From an uncultured Steroidobacter sp. (GTDB taxonomy: Bacteria; Pseudomonadota; Gammaproteobacteria; Steroidobacterales; Steroidobacteraceae), in contig CALLKK010000009.1 of assembly GCA_938008435.1 (NCBI GenBank), positions 544,112-608,111 of the forward strand: 64,000 bases of DNA. Reading direction: 5' to 3'. The position numbers and the translations under genes are program-made. Below the pieces are notes generated by a model, which saw only the letters and a list, made by a program, of their open reading frames with translations, made no database searches and had not been told where the DNA came from. This document shows, one piece after another, positions 25,961 through 35,485 of this stretch; position 1 is the first letter of the stretch, and each line of letters begins with the position of its first letter.

Positions 25961-26527
25961 ATGACCACGTTCAAAGCGAAACTCTGGCTGACGATTCCGG
26001 TGTTGCTGTTCGCAGGCTTGGCCTTGGCGGCGACGCATTGGATCATGCAACCCAAGCAGAGCACGCTCACCTTCACGGCCCGACAGGCCGGCGCACCGTT
26101 TCAAGGCGAGTTCAAGCAGTTCTCGGTCGACATCCGCTTCGACCCGAGCGATATCGCGAACAGCCGTTTCGAAGTCACGGTGGATCTTGCGTCCGTCGAT
26201 ACGAAGGACCGCGAGCGCGACGGCATTCTGCGCGGTCCCGATCTCTTCGCCGTCGACAAATGGCCGACGGCAACCTACGTGACGGAACGATTCGAGCATC
26301 GCGGCGGCAATCGTTTCGCGGCGGTCGGCAAGCTCACGCTACGCGGCGTCACGCGCGAAGTCCCGCTCGACTTCACCTTCGAGACCGACAGCGCGGGTGC
26401 ATGGCTCAAAGGAACGGCCAAGCTCAATCGGCTCGACTTCGGTGTCGGTCAAGGGGAGTGGCGCGACACGGCGAGCATCGCCAACGAAGTCGAAGTCCGT
26501 TACGCGCTGCTGCTGACGAAGAGCTGA
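25961..26527 (+). CDS. YceI-family periplasmic protein
   Basis: The 188-residue protein begins MTTFKAKLWLTIPVLLFAG with a signal peptide of about 25 residues. The mature part carries the classic YceI pattern (KQSTLTFTARQAGAPFQGEFKQF; GKLTLRGVTREVPLDF; LDFGVGQGEW). Members form a lipid-binding barrel, sometimes carrying quinone-type isoprenoids. The ATG at 25961 is preferred over an upstream TTG at 25928. Linkage to cytochrome b561 suggests it supplies or holds a quinone for that protein. Confidence 0.9.
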   Translation: MTTFKAKLWLTIPVLLFAGLALAATHWIMQPKQSTLTFTARQAGAPFQGEFKQFSVDIRFDPSDIANSRFEVTVDLASVDTKDRERDGILRGPDLFAVDKWPTATYVTERFEHRGGNRFAAVGKLTLRGVTREVPLDFTFETDSAGAWLKGTAKLNRLDFGVGQGEWRDTASIANEVEVRYALLLTKS

Positions 26528-26552
26528 CGCTGCATCGGCGTACGCGCCGGCG

Positions 26553-28016
26553 CTACATTGCACCGGGCAGCGGTGCTGCGTCTTTCGGCCGGCGCGTTCG
26601 ATCGAGCGTGCTGACGAGCCAAATGGCGAGCGTCGAGAGCAGCACGCCCGGAATCATTTCGTAGAGCTCGAACAAGGCGCCCTCGCCACGTTGCCAGAGC
26701 ATGACCGTGACGCCGCCGACGATCATGCCGGCAAGGGCGCCGTTGCGCGTCATGCCTGACCAGTAGAGCGACAGCACGATCGCGGGGCCGAACGCCGAAC
26801 CGAATCCCGCCCACGCCCACGCGACCAGCTCGAGCACCGTCCGCGCCGGATCGAGCGCCAGCCAAAACGCGAGCAGTGCAATGGCCAGCACCGCGCCGCG
26901 CCCGACCCACAGGAGCTCGGCGCCTTGCGACTGCGGTCGCATCAAGCCGCGATAGATATCCTGCGCGAACGCCGACGACGCGACGAGCATCTGCGCCGAA
27001 GCGGTGCTCATGATCGCTGCCAGGATGCCGGAGAGACACACGCCCGCCAGCACGGGATGCAGATACGTCGTCGACATCAGAATGAAGGCCTTCTCACGCT
27101 CAGGCCCGGCGAGCGGCTCGAGCACGACCGCCGCCGTCACGCCGACCAGGATCGCCGCCGTCAGCACCACGATCACCCAGGTCATCGCGACGCGACGAGC
27201 CGTCTGCATCTGCGACGCGGACTTGATCGCCATGAAGCGCGCCAGAACATGCGGCTGACCCGGATAACCGAGCCCCCAGGCGACCATCGAGAGAATGCCG
27301 ATCACCCCGAGCGCCTCGCCGCTCGACGACGCGAGCGACGCGGCGTTGCGCTCCGCCAGCGCGCCCATGGTTTCGTCCACGCCGCCGACCAGCGCCATGC
27401 CGAGCACGGCGACGAGCACGAGCGCGACGAACATCAGCGTGCCCTGTAGGACATCCGACCAGCTCACCGCGAGGAACCCGCCGAGGAACGTATATGCAAG
27501 CATCACGATCGTTCCCCAGAACAACGCCGGCACATAGTTGAGGTCGAACAACGTCTGGAAGAGTCTGCCTGCAGCGACGAAGCCCGAGCTCGTGTAGAAG
27601 ATGAAAAACACCAGGATCAGCACTGCCGAGATCGAACGCAACAGACGGCTCGTATCCGCGAAGCGATGCTCGAAGTAATCGGGCAAGGTGAGCGAATTGT
27701 TGAGCTGCTCGGTGCGCACGCGCAGCGGTGCGGCGATGAAGCGCCAGTTGGCCCAGGTACCGACGGCAAGACCGGCTGCCATCCAGAACGCATCGAATCC
27801 CGATGCATATGCAAGCCCGGGCAAGCCCATGAGCAACCAGCCGCTCATGTCGGTCGCCTGCGCGCTGAGCGCAGTCACGAAGCTGCCGAGCGAGCGGCCT
27901 CCCAAGATGAAATCGGACAACGTGCTCGTGCGGCGCCACGCGACGAATCCGAGCGCCAAGCACACGCCCATGTACACGACGATCGTTGCCAGAATGTAAG
28001 CAGGCCGCTCGATCAT
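26553..28016 (-). CDS. putP: Sodium/proline symporter
   Basis: The 487-residue protein has 12-13 membrane helices of the sodium:solute symporter family. PutP features are SDFILGGRSLGSFVTALSAQATDMSGWLLMGLPG near residue 40-70 and the sodium-site serines in helix 8 (MSTASAQMLVASSAFAQDIYR). It imports proline with Na+ for use as carbon, nitrogen or osmolyte. No putA lies nearby. It converges with the YceI gene (25 bases) and is divergent from the acetyl-CoA hydrolase gene. Confidence 0.93.
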   Translation of the reverse strand: MIERPAYILATIVVYMGVCLALGFVAWRRTSTLSDFILGGRSLGSFVTALSAQATDMSGWLLMGLPGLAYASGFDAFWMAAGLAVGTWANWRFIAAPLRVRTEQLNNSLTLPDYFEHRFADTSRLLRSISAVLILVFFIFYTSSGFVAAGRLFQTLFDLNYVPALFWGTIVMLAYTFLGGFLAVSWSDVLQGTLMFVALVLVAVLGMALVGGVDETMGALAERNAASLASSSGEALGVIGILSMVAWGLGYPGQPHVLARFMAIKSASQMQTARRVAMTWVIVVLTAAILVGVTAAVVLEPLAGPEREKAFILMSTTYLHPVLAGVCLSGILAAIMSTASAQMLVASSAFAQDIYRGLMRPQSQGAELLWVGRGAVLAIALLAFWLALDPARTVLELVAWAWAGFGSAFGPAIVLSLYWSGMTRNGALAGMIVGGVTVMLWQRGEGALFELYEMIPGVLLSTLAIWLVSTLDRTRRPKDAAPLPGAM

Positions 28017-28141
28017 GGAGCTCCTCGTCGATATGGATGCACGATCATGGCCGCACGCTCACAAAAAGCAAAGTAGCGTGCGGGCGACGCGCGTGGCTGC
28101 CCCCTTACCTGAGGTGTCCCGCTCGGTTACAGTGAGCGCAC

Positions 28142-30307
28142 ATGGCGCCTCCTGTTCGCTTCACCGACCTCGACGAATGCGTCGAGGCGACGCTCAAGCG
28201 CGTCGGCAACCGCATCGTGCTCGGCCTGCCGGTCGCAATCGGCAAGCCGAACGAGCTCGTCAACGTCTTCGTCCGGCGCGCGCTCGCCGATCCGCGGATC
28301 CAGCTCACGATCGTCACGGCGCTGTCGCTGCGCGCGCCACGCTGGCGCAGCGATCTCGAGCGACGCTTCGTCGAGCCGCTCGCGCACCGCATCTTCGGCG
28401 ACTACACCGAGCTCGAGTACGTACGGCTCATCGAAGAAAAGCGCCTGCCGTCGAACATCGAAGTGCTCGAGTTCTACTTGGAGCCGGGCGCGTGGCTCGA
28501 TGACGAGCACTTCCAGCAGCAATACCTGAGCGCGAATTACACGCACGTCGCCCGCGAAGCCTTGCGCCGCGGCCTCAACGTGCTCGCGCAGTACGTGGCG
28601 ACGCCGCGCGCCGGCGAAGCGCCGCCCGGCGTGCTGAGCCTCGGCGCCAATCCCGATCTCACGGCCGACCTGCTGCCGCAGATCGCCGCAATGCGCGCCG
28701 CCGGCAACCCGTTCGTGTTGATCGGCCAGATCCACCCCGACATGCCGTTCATGTACGGCGATGCGCTCGTTGCCACGGATACCTTCGATTATCTGATCGA
28801 GCGCGAGGCCGCGCCGCTCTTCGCGCCGCCCAATGCGCCCATTCCGCTCACCGAGCACGCGATTGCACTCAACGTGAGCACGCTGATCCGCGACGGCGGC
28901 ACGATGCAGCTCGGCATCGGCGAGCTCGGCGATGCGGTCGTTCACGCGCTGCAATTGCGCCACGAGAAGCCGGCTGTTTACCGCGAGATCCTCGAAGGCT
29001 TGGGGCTCCTCGAGCGCTATCGGCGCCTCATCGAAAGCGAAGGCGGCACGGCGCCGTTCGAGCGCGGCTTGTACGGCTGTACGGAAATGCTCGCGGACGG
29101 ATTTCTCGACCTGTACCGCAGCGGCATCCTCAAGCGGCGCGTCTATCCGAGCGCACGTCTGCAAAGACTTCTCGATGCCGGCCACATCGATGAGCACGTC
29201 GAGCTGCGCACGCTCGATGCGCTGAGCGCATCCGGCATGCGGCGCATGTCCTTCGTGGACTTCGATGAGCTGCGCGACGTCGGCTTGTTCCGCGACGACA
29301 TCGAGTTCGAGCGCGGCATGCTCATCTGCCCGGACGGCACGCAAGTCCGCGCGAGCTTCGAGACGCCCGAGCAACGCGCCGCCATCGCAAGAACGTGCCT
29401 TGGCACCAAGCTGCGCAACGGCGTGCTGCTCGATGCCGGATTCTTCTTCGGGCCGCGCGCCTTCTACGAACGCCTGCGCGAGCTGCCGCCTGAGCAACGC
29501 AAACTGTTTGCGATGCGCGGCATCAGCTTCATCAACGAGCTGTACGGGCCGGAATGGGAGCTGAAAGTGGCGCAGCGCCGGCACGCGCGTTTCGTGAACA
29601 CCGCGATGCTCGTCACCGGGCTCGGCGCCGCAGTATCCGACGCCTTGGCCGACGGCCGCGTCGTCAGCGGCGTCGGCGGACAGTACAACTTCGTGGCGAT
29701 GGCCCACGCGCTGCCCGAGGCGCGTTCGATCCTCTGCGTACGCGCCACGCGCACATCACGCGGTACGCTCTCGTCGAACATCGTGTGGAGCTATGGGCAC
29801 ACGACGATCCCGCGTCATCTGCGCGACATCGTCGTCACCGAATACGGCATCGCCGATCTGCGCGGCCGTACCGATAGCGAGATCGTTGCCGCCCTGGTGT
29901 CGATCATGGATGCGCGCTTTCAGGACGAATTCGTCGCCGCCGCCAAGCGTGCGCGCAAGCTCCCGCGCGACTTTCGCGTGCCGGACGCAGCGCGTGCGAA
30001 TCTGCCGCACATCTTGCGCGAGCGCCTTGCACCGTGGTGCGCGCAAGGCGAGTTTCCGGAGCTGCCTTTCGGCAGCGATCTCACGCAAGAGGAGCTCGTG
30101 CTCGCAAAGGCGCTGCGACATTTGGACGAGCAGCGTCACACGATGGGCGGCAAGGTGCGGCTTGCTTTCGAAACGCTGACAAAAGGCGGCACACGGCGCG
30201 ATCTCGATTCCTATCTGGCGCGGATGCAGCTCGCGCAGCCACGGACCTTCAAGGAACGCCTTTACCGTCGCGCCCTGCGTGCCGCGCTCAAGCAAGTCAA
30301 GCGTTGA
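28142..30307 (+). CDS. Acetyl-CoA hydrolase/transferase family protein (long form)
   Basis: The 721-residue protein has the CoA-transferase family I fold. An N-terminal half (GLPVAIGKPNELVNVFVRRAL) leads to a C-terminal acetyl-CoA hydrolase/transferase domain (about 400-610: GVGGQYNFVAMAHALPEARS; IVTEYGIADLRGRTDSE-type signature near 565-580). Typical ACH1/Cat1 members are about 500-540 residues. The extra length is an insert near 290-400 plus about 110 C-terminal residues rich in basic and helical sequence. It probably moves CoA between short acyl groups; the substrates are not known. It is monocistronic. Confidence 0.85.
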   Translation: MAPPVRFTDLDECVEATLKRVGNRIVLGLPVAIGKPNELVNVFVRRALADPRIQLTIVTALSLRAPRWRSDLERRFVEPLAHRIFGDYTELEYVRLIEEKRLPSNIEVLEFYLEPGAWLDDEHFQQQYLSANYTHVAREALRRGLNVLAQYVATPRAGEAPPGVLSLGANPDLTADLLPQIAAMRAAGNPFVLIGQIHPDMPFMYGDALVATDTFDYLIEREAAPLFAPPNAPIPLTEHAIALNVSTLIRDGGTMQLGIGELGDAVVHALQLRHEKPAVYREILEGLGLLERYRRLIESEGGTAPFERGLYGCTEMLADGFLDLYRSGILKRRVYPSARLQRLLDAGHIDEHVELRTLDALSASGMRRMSFVDFDELRDVGLFRDDIEFERGMLICPDGTQVRASFETPEQRAAIARTCLGTKLRNGVLLDAGFFFGPRAFYERLRELPPEQRKLFAMRGISFINELYGPEWELKVAQRRHARFVNTAMLVTGLGAAVSDALADGRVVSGVGGQYNFVAMAHALPEARSILCVRATRTSRGTLSSNIVWSYGHTTIPRHLRDIVVTEYGIADLRGRTDSEIVAALVSIMDARFQDEFVAAAKRARKLPRDFRVPDAARANLPHILRERLAPWCAQGEFPELPFGSDLTQEELVLAKALRHLDEQRHTMGGKVRLAFETLTKGGTRRDLDSYLARMQLAQPRTFKERLYRRALRAALKQVKR

Positions 30308-30320
30308 CGCGCATCAGCCG

Positions 30321-31217
30321 TCAGTGCCCGACGGCGGCCAGCAATGCGTCGATCATCGACTCGGCCTGACGAAGATAACCGCCACCGAACAAGTTGTAGT
30401 GATTGAGCACGTGATAAAGGTTGTAGAGCGGCACACGCGTGCTGGCTCCGGCATCGAGCGGCCACGTCGAATGGTAGGCAGCATAAAAAGCCGGACCGAA
30501 GCCGCCGAAGAGCCGCGTCATCGCGATGTCCGTCTCGCGATCGCCGTAATAGACGGCCGGATCGAAGATCACCGGCAAGCCATCGTCGTCGCTCGCCCAG
30601 TTGCCGCCCCAGAGATCGCCGTGCAAGAGCGACGCGACGGGACGGTAGTCGCTGAAGAATTGCGGCAGCTTCTCGCAGAGGAGGTAGCCGCGATCGAGCA
30701 CGCGCCGGCTCGCGCCGCGCTCTGCCGCTAGATCGAGCTGCGGACGCAGCCGCTGATCGCGATAGAACACGTCCCATGAGCCGGTCGGCGCGTTGCGCTG
30801 CGGCGTCGAACCGATGGTGTTGTCGCGCTCCCAGCCGAATTGCGCGTGCGTGCAGCGATGTTGCCACGCGAGCTGCTCGCCGAGCATCGCTTCGGTCGAA
30901 CGCGACGGTGCACTGAGCGCAATCCATTCGAGCGCAAGATAAGCGCCCTCGCGACTCTGGCCGAGCGCGAGCACGTTCGGCACCCGTACGGCCTGCGCGG
31001 CGGCCAGCGCCTTCAGCCCGGCCGCTTCCGCTTGGAACATGTCGAGCGCGTTCGGCGCGGCCGAGACCTTGACGAATATCGAGCCCTGCGCCGCGCGGTA
31101 CTCGAACGCACTATTGATCGAGCCGCCGCCCACGGGACGCCGCGTCTTGTCGTCGATCCGCGTCCCGAGCGCTGCGCTCAGTGCCTCGCCGACCGACGCA
31201 GCGACGCGGCCAGGCAT
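30321..31217 (-). CDS. Fructosamine/ketosamine-3-kinase family protein
   Basis: The 298-residue protein has the aminoglycoside-phosphotransferase-like kinase fold: SINSAFEYRAAQGSIFVKVS near the nucleotide loop, catalytic loop LLHGDLWGGNW, and metal-binding VIFDPAVYYGDRE. FN3K enzymes phosphorylate sugars attached to protein amines so that the adduct falls off, repairing glycated protein. The ATG at 31217 lies two bases after the YciI stop, so it is the last gene of the pyrF-YciI-kinase operon. Confidence 0.9.
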   Translation of the reverse strand: MPGRVAASVGEALSAALGTRIDDKTRRPVGGGSINSAFEYRAAQGSIFVKVSAAPNALDMFQAEAAGLKALAAAQAVRVPNVLALGQSREGAYLALEWIALSAPSRSTEAMLGEQLAWQHRCTHAQFGWERDNTIGSTPQRNAPTGSWDVFYRDQRLRPQLDLAAERGASRRVLDRGYLLCEKLPQFFSDYRPVASLLHGDLWGGNWASDDDGLPVIFDPAVYYGDRETDIAMTRLFGGFGPAFYAAYHSTWPLDAGASTRVPLYNLYHVLNHYNLFGGGYLRQAESMIDALLAAVGH

Positions 31218-31219
31218 CG

Positions 31220-31525
31220 TCAGGGGCTCACGCGAACGGGCGTGGAGGCATCCGTACCGACGACCGTCGTCCACGCTCGCACGTAGTGGCGAACGACGAG
31301 CCCGTGCTTCACGTACGGATCGGATTGAGCGAATCGCAGCGGCACATCGGGCGAATCGCACTTGAACAACAGCATGCCGCGGTCGGGAGGATCGGCGAAT
31401 GCGCCTGCCAGCACGAGCTCGCCGCGCTCGTGCGCCTCCCACGCGAGCCTTAAGTGTTCGTCGCGGAATTCAGTACGCCGTTGCAGATAGTCGGGCGTGA
31501 ATTCGTAGAACAGGACGTAGTGCAT
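31220..31525 (-). CDS. YciI-family protein
   Basis: The 101-residue ferredoxin-fold protein begins MHYVLFYEFTPDYLQRR and has the family histidine-aspartate pair region (RDEHLRLAWEAHERGELVLAGAF) and DPYVKHGLVV. Members range from dehydrochlorinase-like enzymes to proteins of unknown role. It sits eight bases after pyrF and two bases before the fructosamine kinase, so it is translationally linked to both. Confidence 0.85.
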   Translation of the reverse strand: MHYVLFYEFTPDYLQRRTEFRDEHLRLAWEAHERGELVLAGAFADPPDRGMLLFKCDSPDVPLRFAQSDPYVKHGLVVRHYVRAWTTVVGTDASTPVRVSP

Positions 31526-31533
31526 GGCCGACC

Positions 31534-32370
31534 TCAAAGCAGCTTGCGAGCTTGCTCGTGCAAGGCCCGGATGGTCGCGGCGATCTCATCCGGCGCAGCG
31601 CCGTTGGCGAGGATCGCTCGCGAGACGTTCGGAAGCACTCGACCGCGCGCGTCCGGCATGCGCGCCAAGACATCATCCATCGTCGCGCCTTGCGCCCCGA
31701 CGCCTGGCGCCAGAATGAAAGAACGCGGCAACGCGGCGACGATCGCCGCCGCATCTTCGCAAGTCGCCCCCACGACCGCGCCGATCGGACCCGGCGATTC
31801 CTCAGTATAAGCACGATTGCGCTCTGTGAGCTCCTGCGCGACGTAACTTGCGACCGTCGCGCCGTCGGCAAGGCGCGCCTGCTGCAAGGCCGTACCTTCC
31901 GGGTTCGAGGAGCGGACGACGACGAACACGCCGGCCTCGGCTTTGACGGCAATATCGAAGAACGGCGCGAGCGCACCCACGCCGAGATACGCGTGCGTCG
32001 TGACGGCATCGGCGTGCAGCGTCGCGTGCGGCCCGAAATAACCCTCTGCGTATGCAGCTCCCGTCGATTCGATGTCGCCGCGCTTGCCATCGACGAGCAC
32101 CAATACTTCGCGGCTATGCGCAAGCTGCGTCAACTCTTCGAGCGCGCGAAAACCGGCGCTACCGAAGCGCTCGAAAAACGCCGATTGCGGCTTCACGATC
32201 GCAATGCGGTAGTCCGCCGCCGTCAGCACGCGGCGCCCGAATTCGAGCGCGCCTTCGGCGCTGTCGGGCAAGCCGCAAGCCTTCAGCAAGGAGGCGGACG
32301 GGTCGATGCCCACGCACAACGGACTGTATTCGCGGATTTTTTTGGTCAGACGGGCGGCAAAGGAAGACAT
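31534..32370 (-). CDS. pyrF: Orotidine 5'-phosphate decarboxylase, type 2
   Basis: The 278-residue enzyme decarboxylates OMP to UMP, the last step of de novo pyrimidine synthesis. The active-site block LVDGKRGDIESTGAAYA and the N-terminal CVGIDPSASLL identify the long type 2 group found in actinobacteria and some proteobacteria, in place of the roughly 230-residue E. coli type. It leads an operon with the YciI and fructosamine-kinase genes. The ATG at 32370 is the family start (MSSFAARL). Confidence 0.95.
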   Translation of the reverse strand: MSSFAARLTKKIREYSPLCVGIDPSASLLKACGLPDSAEGALEFGRRVLTAADYRIAIVKPQSAFFERFGSAGFRALEELTQLAHSREVLVLVDGKRGDIESTGAAYAEGYFGPHATLHADAVTTHAYLGVGALAPFFDIAVKAEAGVFVVVRSSNPEGTALQQARLADGATVASYVAQELTERNRAYTEESPGPIGAVVGATCEDAAAIVAALPRSFILAPGVGAQGATMDDVLARMPDARGRVLPNVSRAILANGAAPDEIAATIRALHEQARKLL

Positions 32371-32449
32371 GGAGTTCTCGAAAGAGCGGTCGGACGCCGA
32401 ATTGTACCGCCCGCTCGCGCCCGCATCGAAATCTACTTGCCGCCCGCGA

Positions 32450-34741
32450 TCACGCGCCGTGCGAGCCTGCTTCCGCCAGCGCCTCCGGCTCGGTGCTCGC
32501 GGCTCGCTCCGGCGCAGACTGGATGACCTGCGCGATGAGCTCGCGCAGGCGTGTGTGCGTGATGGGCTTCGTGACCACCTGATCGATGCCCGCATCGAAA
32601 CACCGACGGCGATTCTCCGCGGTCGCATCCGCCGTGATCGCGATGATGCGCGTGCGCGGCAGATTGGCCGCACGCTCCCGCTCACGCACCTCGCGCGCTG
32701 CCGTCGGACCGTCCATGACGGGCATCTGACAATCCATGAGGATCGCATCGAAGGTGTGCGCGGCAACGGCATCGAGCGCTTGCGCCCCGTTCTCCACCGC
32801 AATCACGTCGCAGCCGAAGTGCTGAAGCATCTCCACGAGCACTTCGCGATTGGTCGGATTGTCCTCGGCGAGCAGCACCTTGGGAGCGGACTGCAACGTC
32901 AGCTGCGTCCTCGCCGATGCGTCCGGCAATGCGGCGCGTGCCTGCACGCCGTCGAGCGAACGTTGCAACGTGACCGTGAAGGCAAACGTGGTGCCGCGCT
33001 CGGGCTCGCTGTCGAGCGAGATGGTCCCGCCCATCAACGTCACGAGCCGGCGCACGATCGCAAGCCCGAGGCCCGTGCCGCCGAAACGGCGCGTCGTGCT
33101 CGATTCGGCTTGTGCGAACGGCTCGAAAATCCGCTCGCGCGCTTCGGGCGGCACGCCGATGCCCGTGTCCGCGACGACGAAGCGCAACTGCACGCGATCG
33201 TCTCCGACTTGCGCGAGCTCGCATGACACCGAGATGGAGCCTTTCTCGGTGAACTTGACCGCGTTGCTGAGCAGGTTGTTGAGGATCTGACGCAGACGCA
33301 CCGCATCGCCGACGAGCATCGCCGGCACGTCCCGGTCGATCCGCACGCCGAACACGAGCCCTTTCGCCTGCGCCGCGGCAACGAAAGGCGCAGCCACCGT
33401 CTGCACGACTTCCGCCGGAGAGAACGGACTTGCATCCAGCTCGAGCTTGCCCGCCTCGATCTTCGAGAAATCGAGAATGTCGTTGAGGATGTCGAGCAAC
33501 GAGCGGCCGGAGCGCAAGATCGTCTCGGCCAGATGGCGTTGTCGCGGGTCGAGATCGGTACGCAGCAACAGCTCGCACATCCCGAGCACGCCGTTCATCG
33601 GCGTGCGGATCTCGTGGCTCATGGTCGCGAGAAATTCCGACTTGAGCCGATTGGCCGCGAGCGCCGCGTCGCGGTCGCGGCGCATCGCCTGTTGCTGCTC
33701 CAATTGATGCAGCATGGCGTTGATCGAAGCGTTGAGCATGCGGAACTCGCGCGCGCCGCGTTCGATCTCGAGTCGCGCGTCCGGATGGCCTTGCTCGCCG
33801 ATCGCCGTCACGCGCTCGGCGAGCCGCTCGAGCGGCATGATCACGCGAGAGCGAATGACGGCCAGGACGGCCACGAGAAAGAACGAGCCGATGACCACCG
33901 TGGCCATGAGGAGGTATGCCCGCGCCTCGCTCAGCATGGTCTGAATCGGCCGCTGCATGAGCAGATGCAGCCGCGCCACGTCCTGCCCCCATATATCCTG
34001 CAGTGGCGTGGCGGCATCGATCTCCGCCTCGCCCACCGTCAGCATGTCGCGCCCCTGTGAGCGATCGATACGACGAGTCGAGGGCCAGGGACCGCGTTCC
34101 ACGCGCAGCGATTGGCCCGTCATGCGCGCAAGCGACGGCGCCACCACGTCGGACAACGAGCGTCCCATGACGATGCGCCCCGCCGGCGCGTCGGTGCCCG
34201 ACGTCATGATCGCTTGCGAGCTCACGAGATAGACCCCGGATTCGATCCCGACCAAGCCGGTGTGCCCTTCGAGGCCCGTGCGCACGCCGAGCCCGCCGTC
34301 CGCCGCGATCAACGAGACGAGATCGGCCGGCGCTTCTTCGAGCGCATCGCCCGAGGAGGCGATCTGGCGTGCGAACAAGACGTTTCCGCTCGCATCGACG
34401 AATGCCATGAAGCTCACGCGTAAACGTCTGTAGGTCGCGAGATTGAGATTCTTCGCTACGTAATCGTCGCTGCGCCCCGCGGCATAGTCGTAGGTATCGG
34501 ACCACTGCGCCCAATCCGCCACGGTGGCCGCCAAATCTTCCTGCATGATCTCGAGCGCGTGATGCAGGCTCGTCAAACGGAAGAAGGCACCCCTCGATTC
34601 GATCTCGGTTAATTGACGCTCGACGAATTCGCCCGCGACGTAGTACTGCGCACCGCTCAACAACAGGAACCCGAGCGCAAGCGAGGCGAGAATGCTGTGC
34701 CGCAGGCTGAGGGCGCGATGAGAAGGATCGTGAGACGCCAC
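32450..34741 (-). CDS. Hybrid sensor histidine kinase with CHASE4 sensor
   Basis: The 763-residue protein has: membrane helix 1 (about 15-36); periplasmic CHASE4-type sensor (about 50-265, with VADWAQWSDTYDY and FMAFVDASGNVLFAR); membrane helix 2 (about 276-297); HAMP; HisKA with H376 (ATMSHEIRTPMNGVLG); HATPase (NLLSNAVKF, ADTGIGVPPE, GGTGLGLAI); and a C-terminal receiver with D670 (ILMDCQMPVMDG) and K725. It senses an unknown periplasmic cue. No response regulator or HPt gene is adjacent, so the output path is unknown. The start is a GTG at 34741 without a clear ribosome site, so the exact N-terminus is uncertain. Confidence 0.9.
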   Translation of the reverse strand: MASHDPSHRALSLRHSILASLALGFLLLSGAQYYVAGEFVERQLTEIESRGAFFRLTSLHHALEIMQEDLAATVADWAQWSDTYDYAAGRSDDYVAKNLNLATYRRLRVSFMAFVDASGNVLFARQIASSGDALEEAPADLVSLIAADGGLGVRTGLEGHTGLVGIESGVYLVSSQAIMTSGTDAPAGRIVMGRSLSDVVAPSLARMTGQSLRVERGPWPSTRRIDRSQGRDMLTVGEAEIDAATPLQDIWGQDVARLHLLMQRPIQTMLSEARAYLLMATVVIGSFFLVAVLAVIRSRVIMPLERLAERVTAIGEQGHPDARLEIERGAREFRMLNASINAMLHQLEQQQAMRRDRDAALAANRLKSEFLATMSHEIRTPMNGVLGMCELLLRTDLDPRQRHLAETILRSGRSLLDILNDILDFSKIEAGKLELDASPFSPAEVVQTVAAPFVAAAQAKGLVFGVRIDRDVPAMLVGDAVRLRQILNNLLSNAVKFTEKGSISVSCELAQVGDDRVQLRFVVADTGIGVPPEARERIFEPFAQAESSTTRRFGGTGLGLAIVRRLVTLMGGTISLDSEPERGTTFAFTVTLQRSLDGVQARAALPDASARTQLTLQSAPKVLLAEDNPTNREVLVEMLQHFGCDVIAVENGAQALDAVAAHTFDAILMDCQMPVMDGPTAAREVRERERAANLPRTRIIAITADATAENRRRCFDAGIDQVVTKPITHTRLRELIAQVIQSAPERAASTEPEALAEAGSHGA

Positions 34742-34983
34742 GGAGGAAGATTGTTTTGACTAGACAAACGACAAGCCGATAGGCGCCCCGCAGAGCACCG
34801 TCGGCTCGCATCCTCGCAATCATCGCCATGGAGAGCAAGACGATGAGTGCTCAACGCGGCGCCGGTCAGACCACCTGGCATTGGGTCCGGCGTTTGGTGG
34901 ACTGACCTCCCTCGCTCATATCCACGCAACACGAGGCGACGTGCCAGCCATGCGTCGGCAGCCGGCGACAGTTTGCGCACCCG

Positions 34984-35403
34984 CTAACAACGCAACTCGC
35001 GCCGGCGTGCCGCGAGCTTGCGATAGCGCTCGTTAAGGCGCGTCCCCTTCTTGGCGCCATAGCCTTGGCGCATCGTCGAGCGGATGTTCCGCAATGCCTG
35101 CTCGAGCTTGGCGCACATGGCTGCATGTTTCGCGCGAGCTTGCCCATCGTTGCTGTCGCGCGCGGCGGGACGCCTAGGGACCGCAGACGCCGACGGCGAC
35201 GCTTCGGGCTGCATCACTTCGAGAACAGTGATACGCGCTGCATCCGCTTCGAACGTGCTCGCATGCGCGCTACAGGGCCGGTCTGAATAGATCACCGTCT
35301 CGGCCTCGACACAGCGATAGATCGGCTGCGCGGCGAGCACGACGGATGGCATCGCTTGAGCGAGCAGCACGCCGATAAGCGAGCGCAGGACGAAATCGAT
35401 CAT
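34984..35403 (-). CDS. DUF4124-type periplasmic protein
   Basis: The 139-residue protein has a signal peptide (about 1-25, ending VVLAA) and a short DUF4124-like motif (QPIYRCVEAETVIYSDRPCS) with two cysteines. A proline/alanine-rich linker follows, then a basic helical tail. The function is unknown. The start is firm: ggaggagg lies about eight bases before the ATG at 35403. It follows the Xni-like nuclease gene by 82 bases in the same direction. Confidence 0.8.
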   Translation of the reverse strand: MIDFVLRSLIGVLLAQAMPSVVLAAQPIYRCVEAETVIYSDRPCSAHASTFEADAARITVLEVMQPEASPSASAVPRRPAARDSNDGQARAKHAAMCAKLEQALRNIRSTMRQGYGAKKGTRLNERYRKLAARRRELRC

Positions 35404-35485
35404 GGGATCTGCCTCCTCCAGCAAGAGGATGCAGGCAGCAGGAAGCGCCGCGTAGCGAGTTTGGCGGCGATCCGCCCGGAAATGT

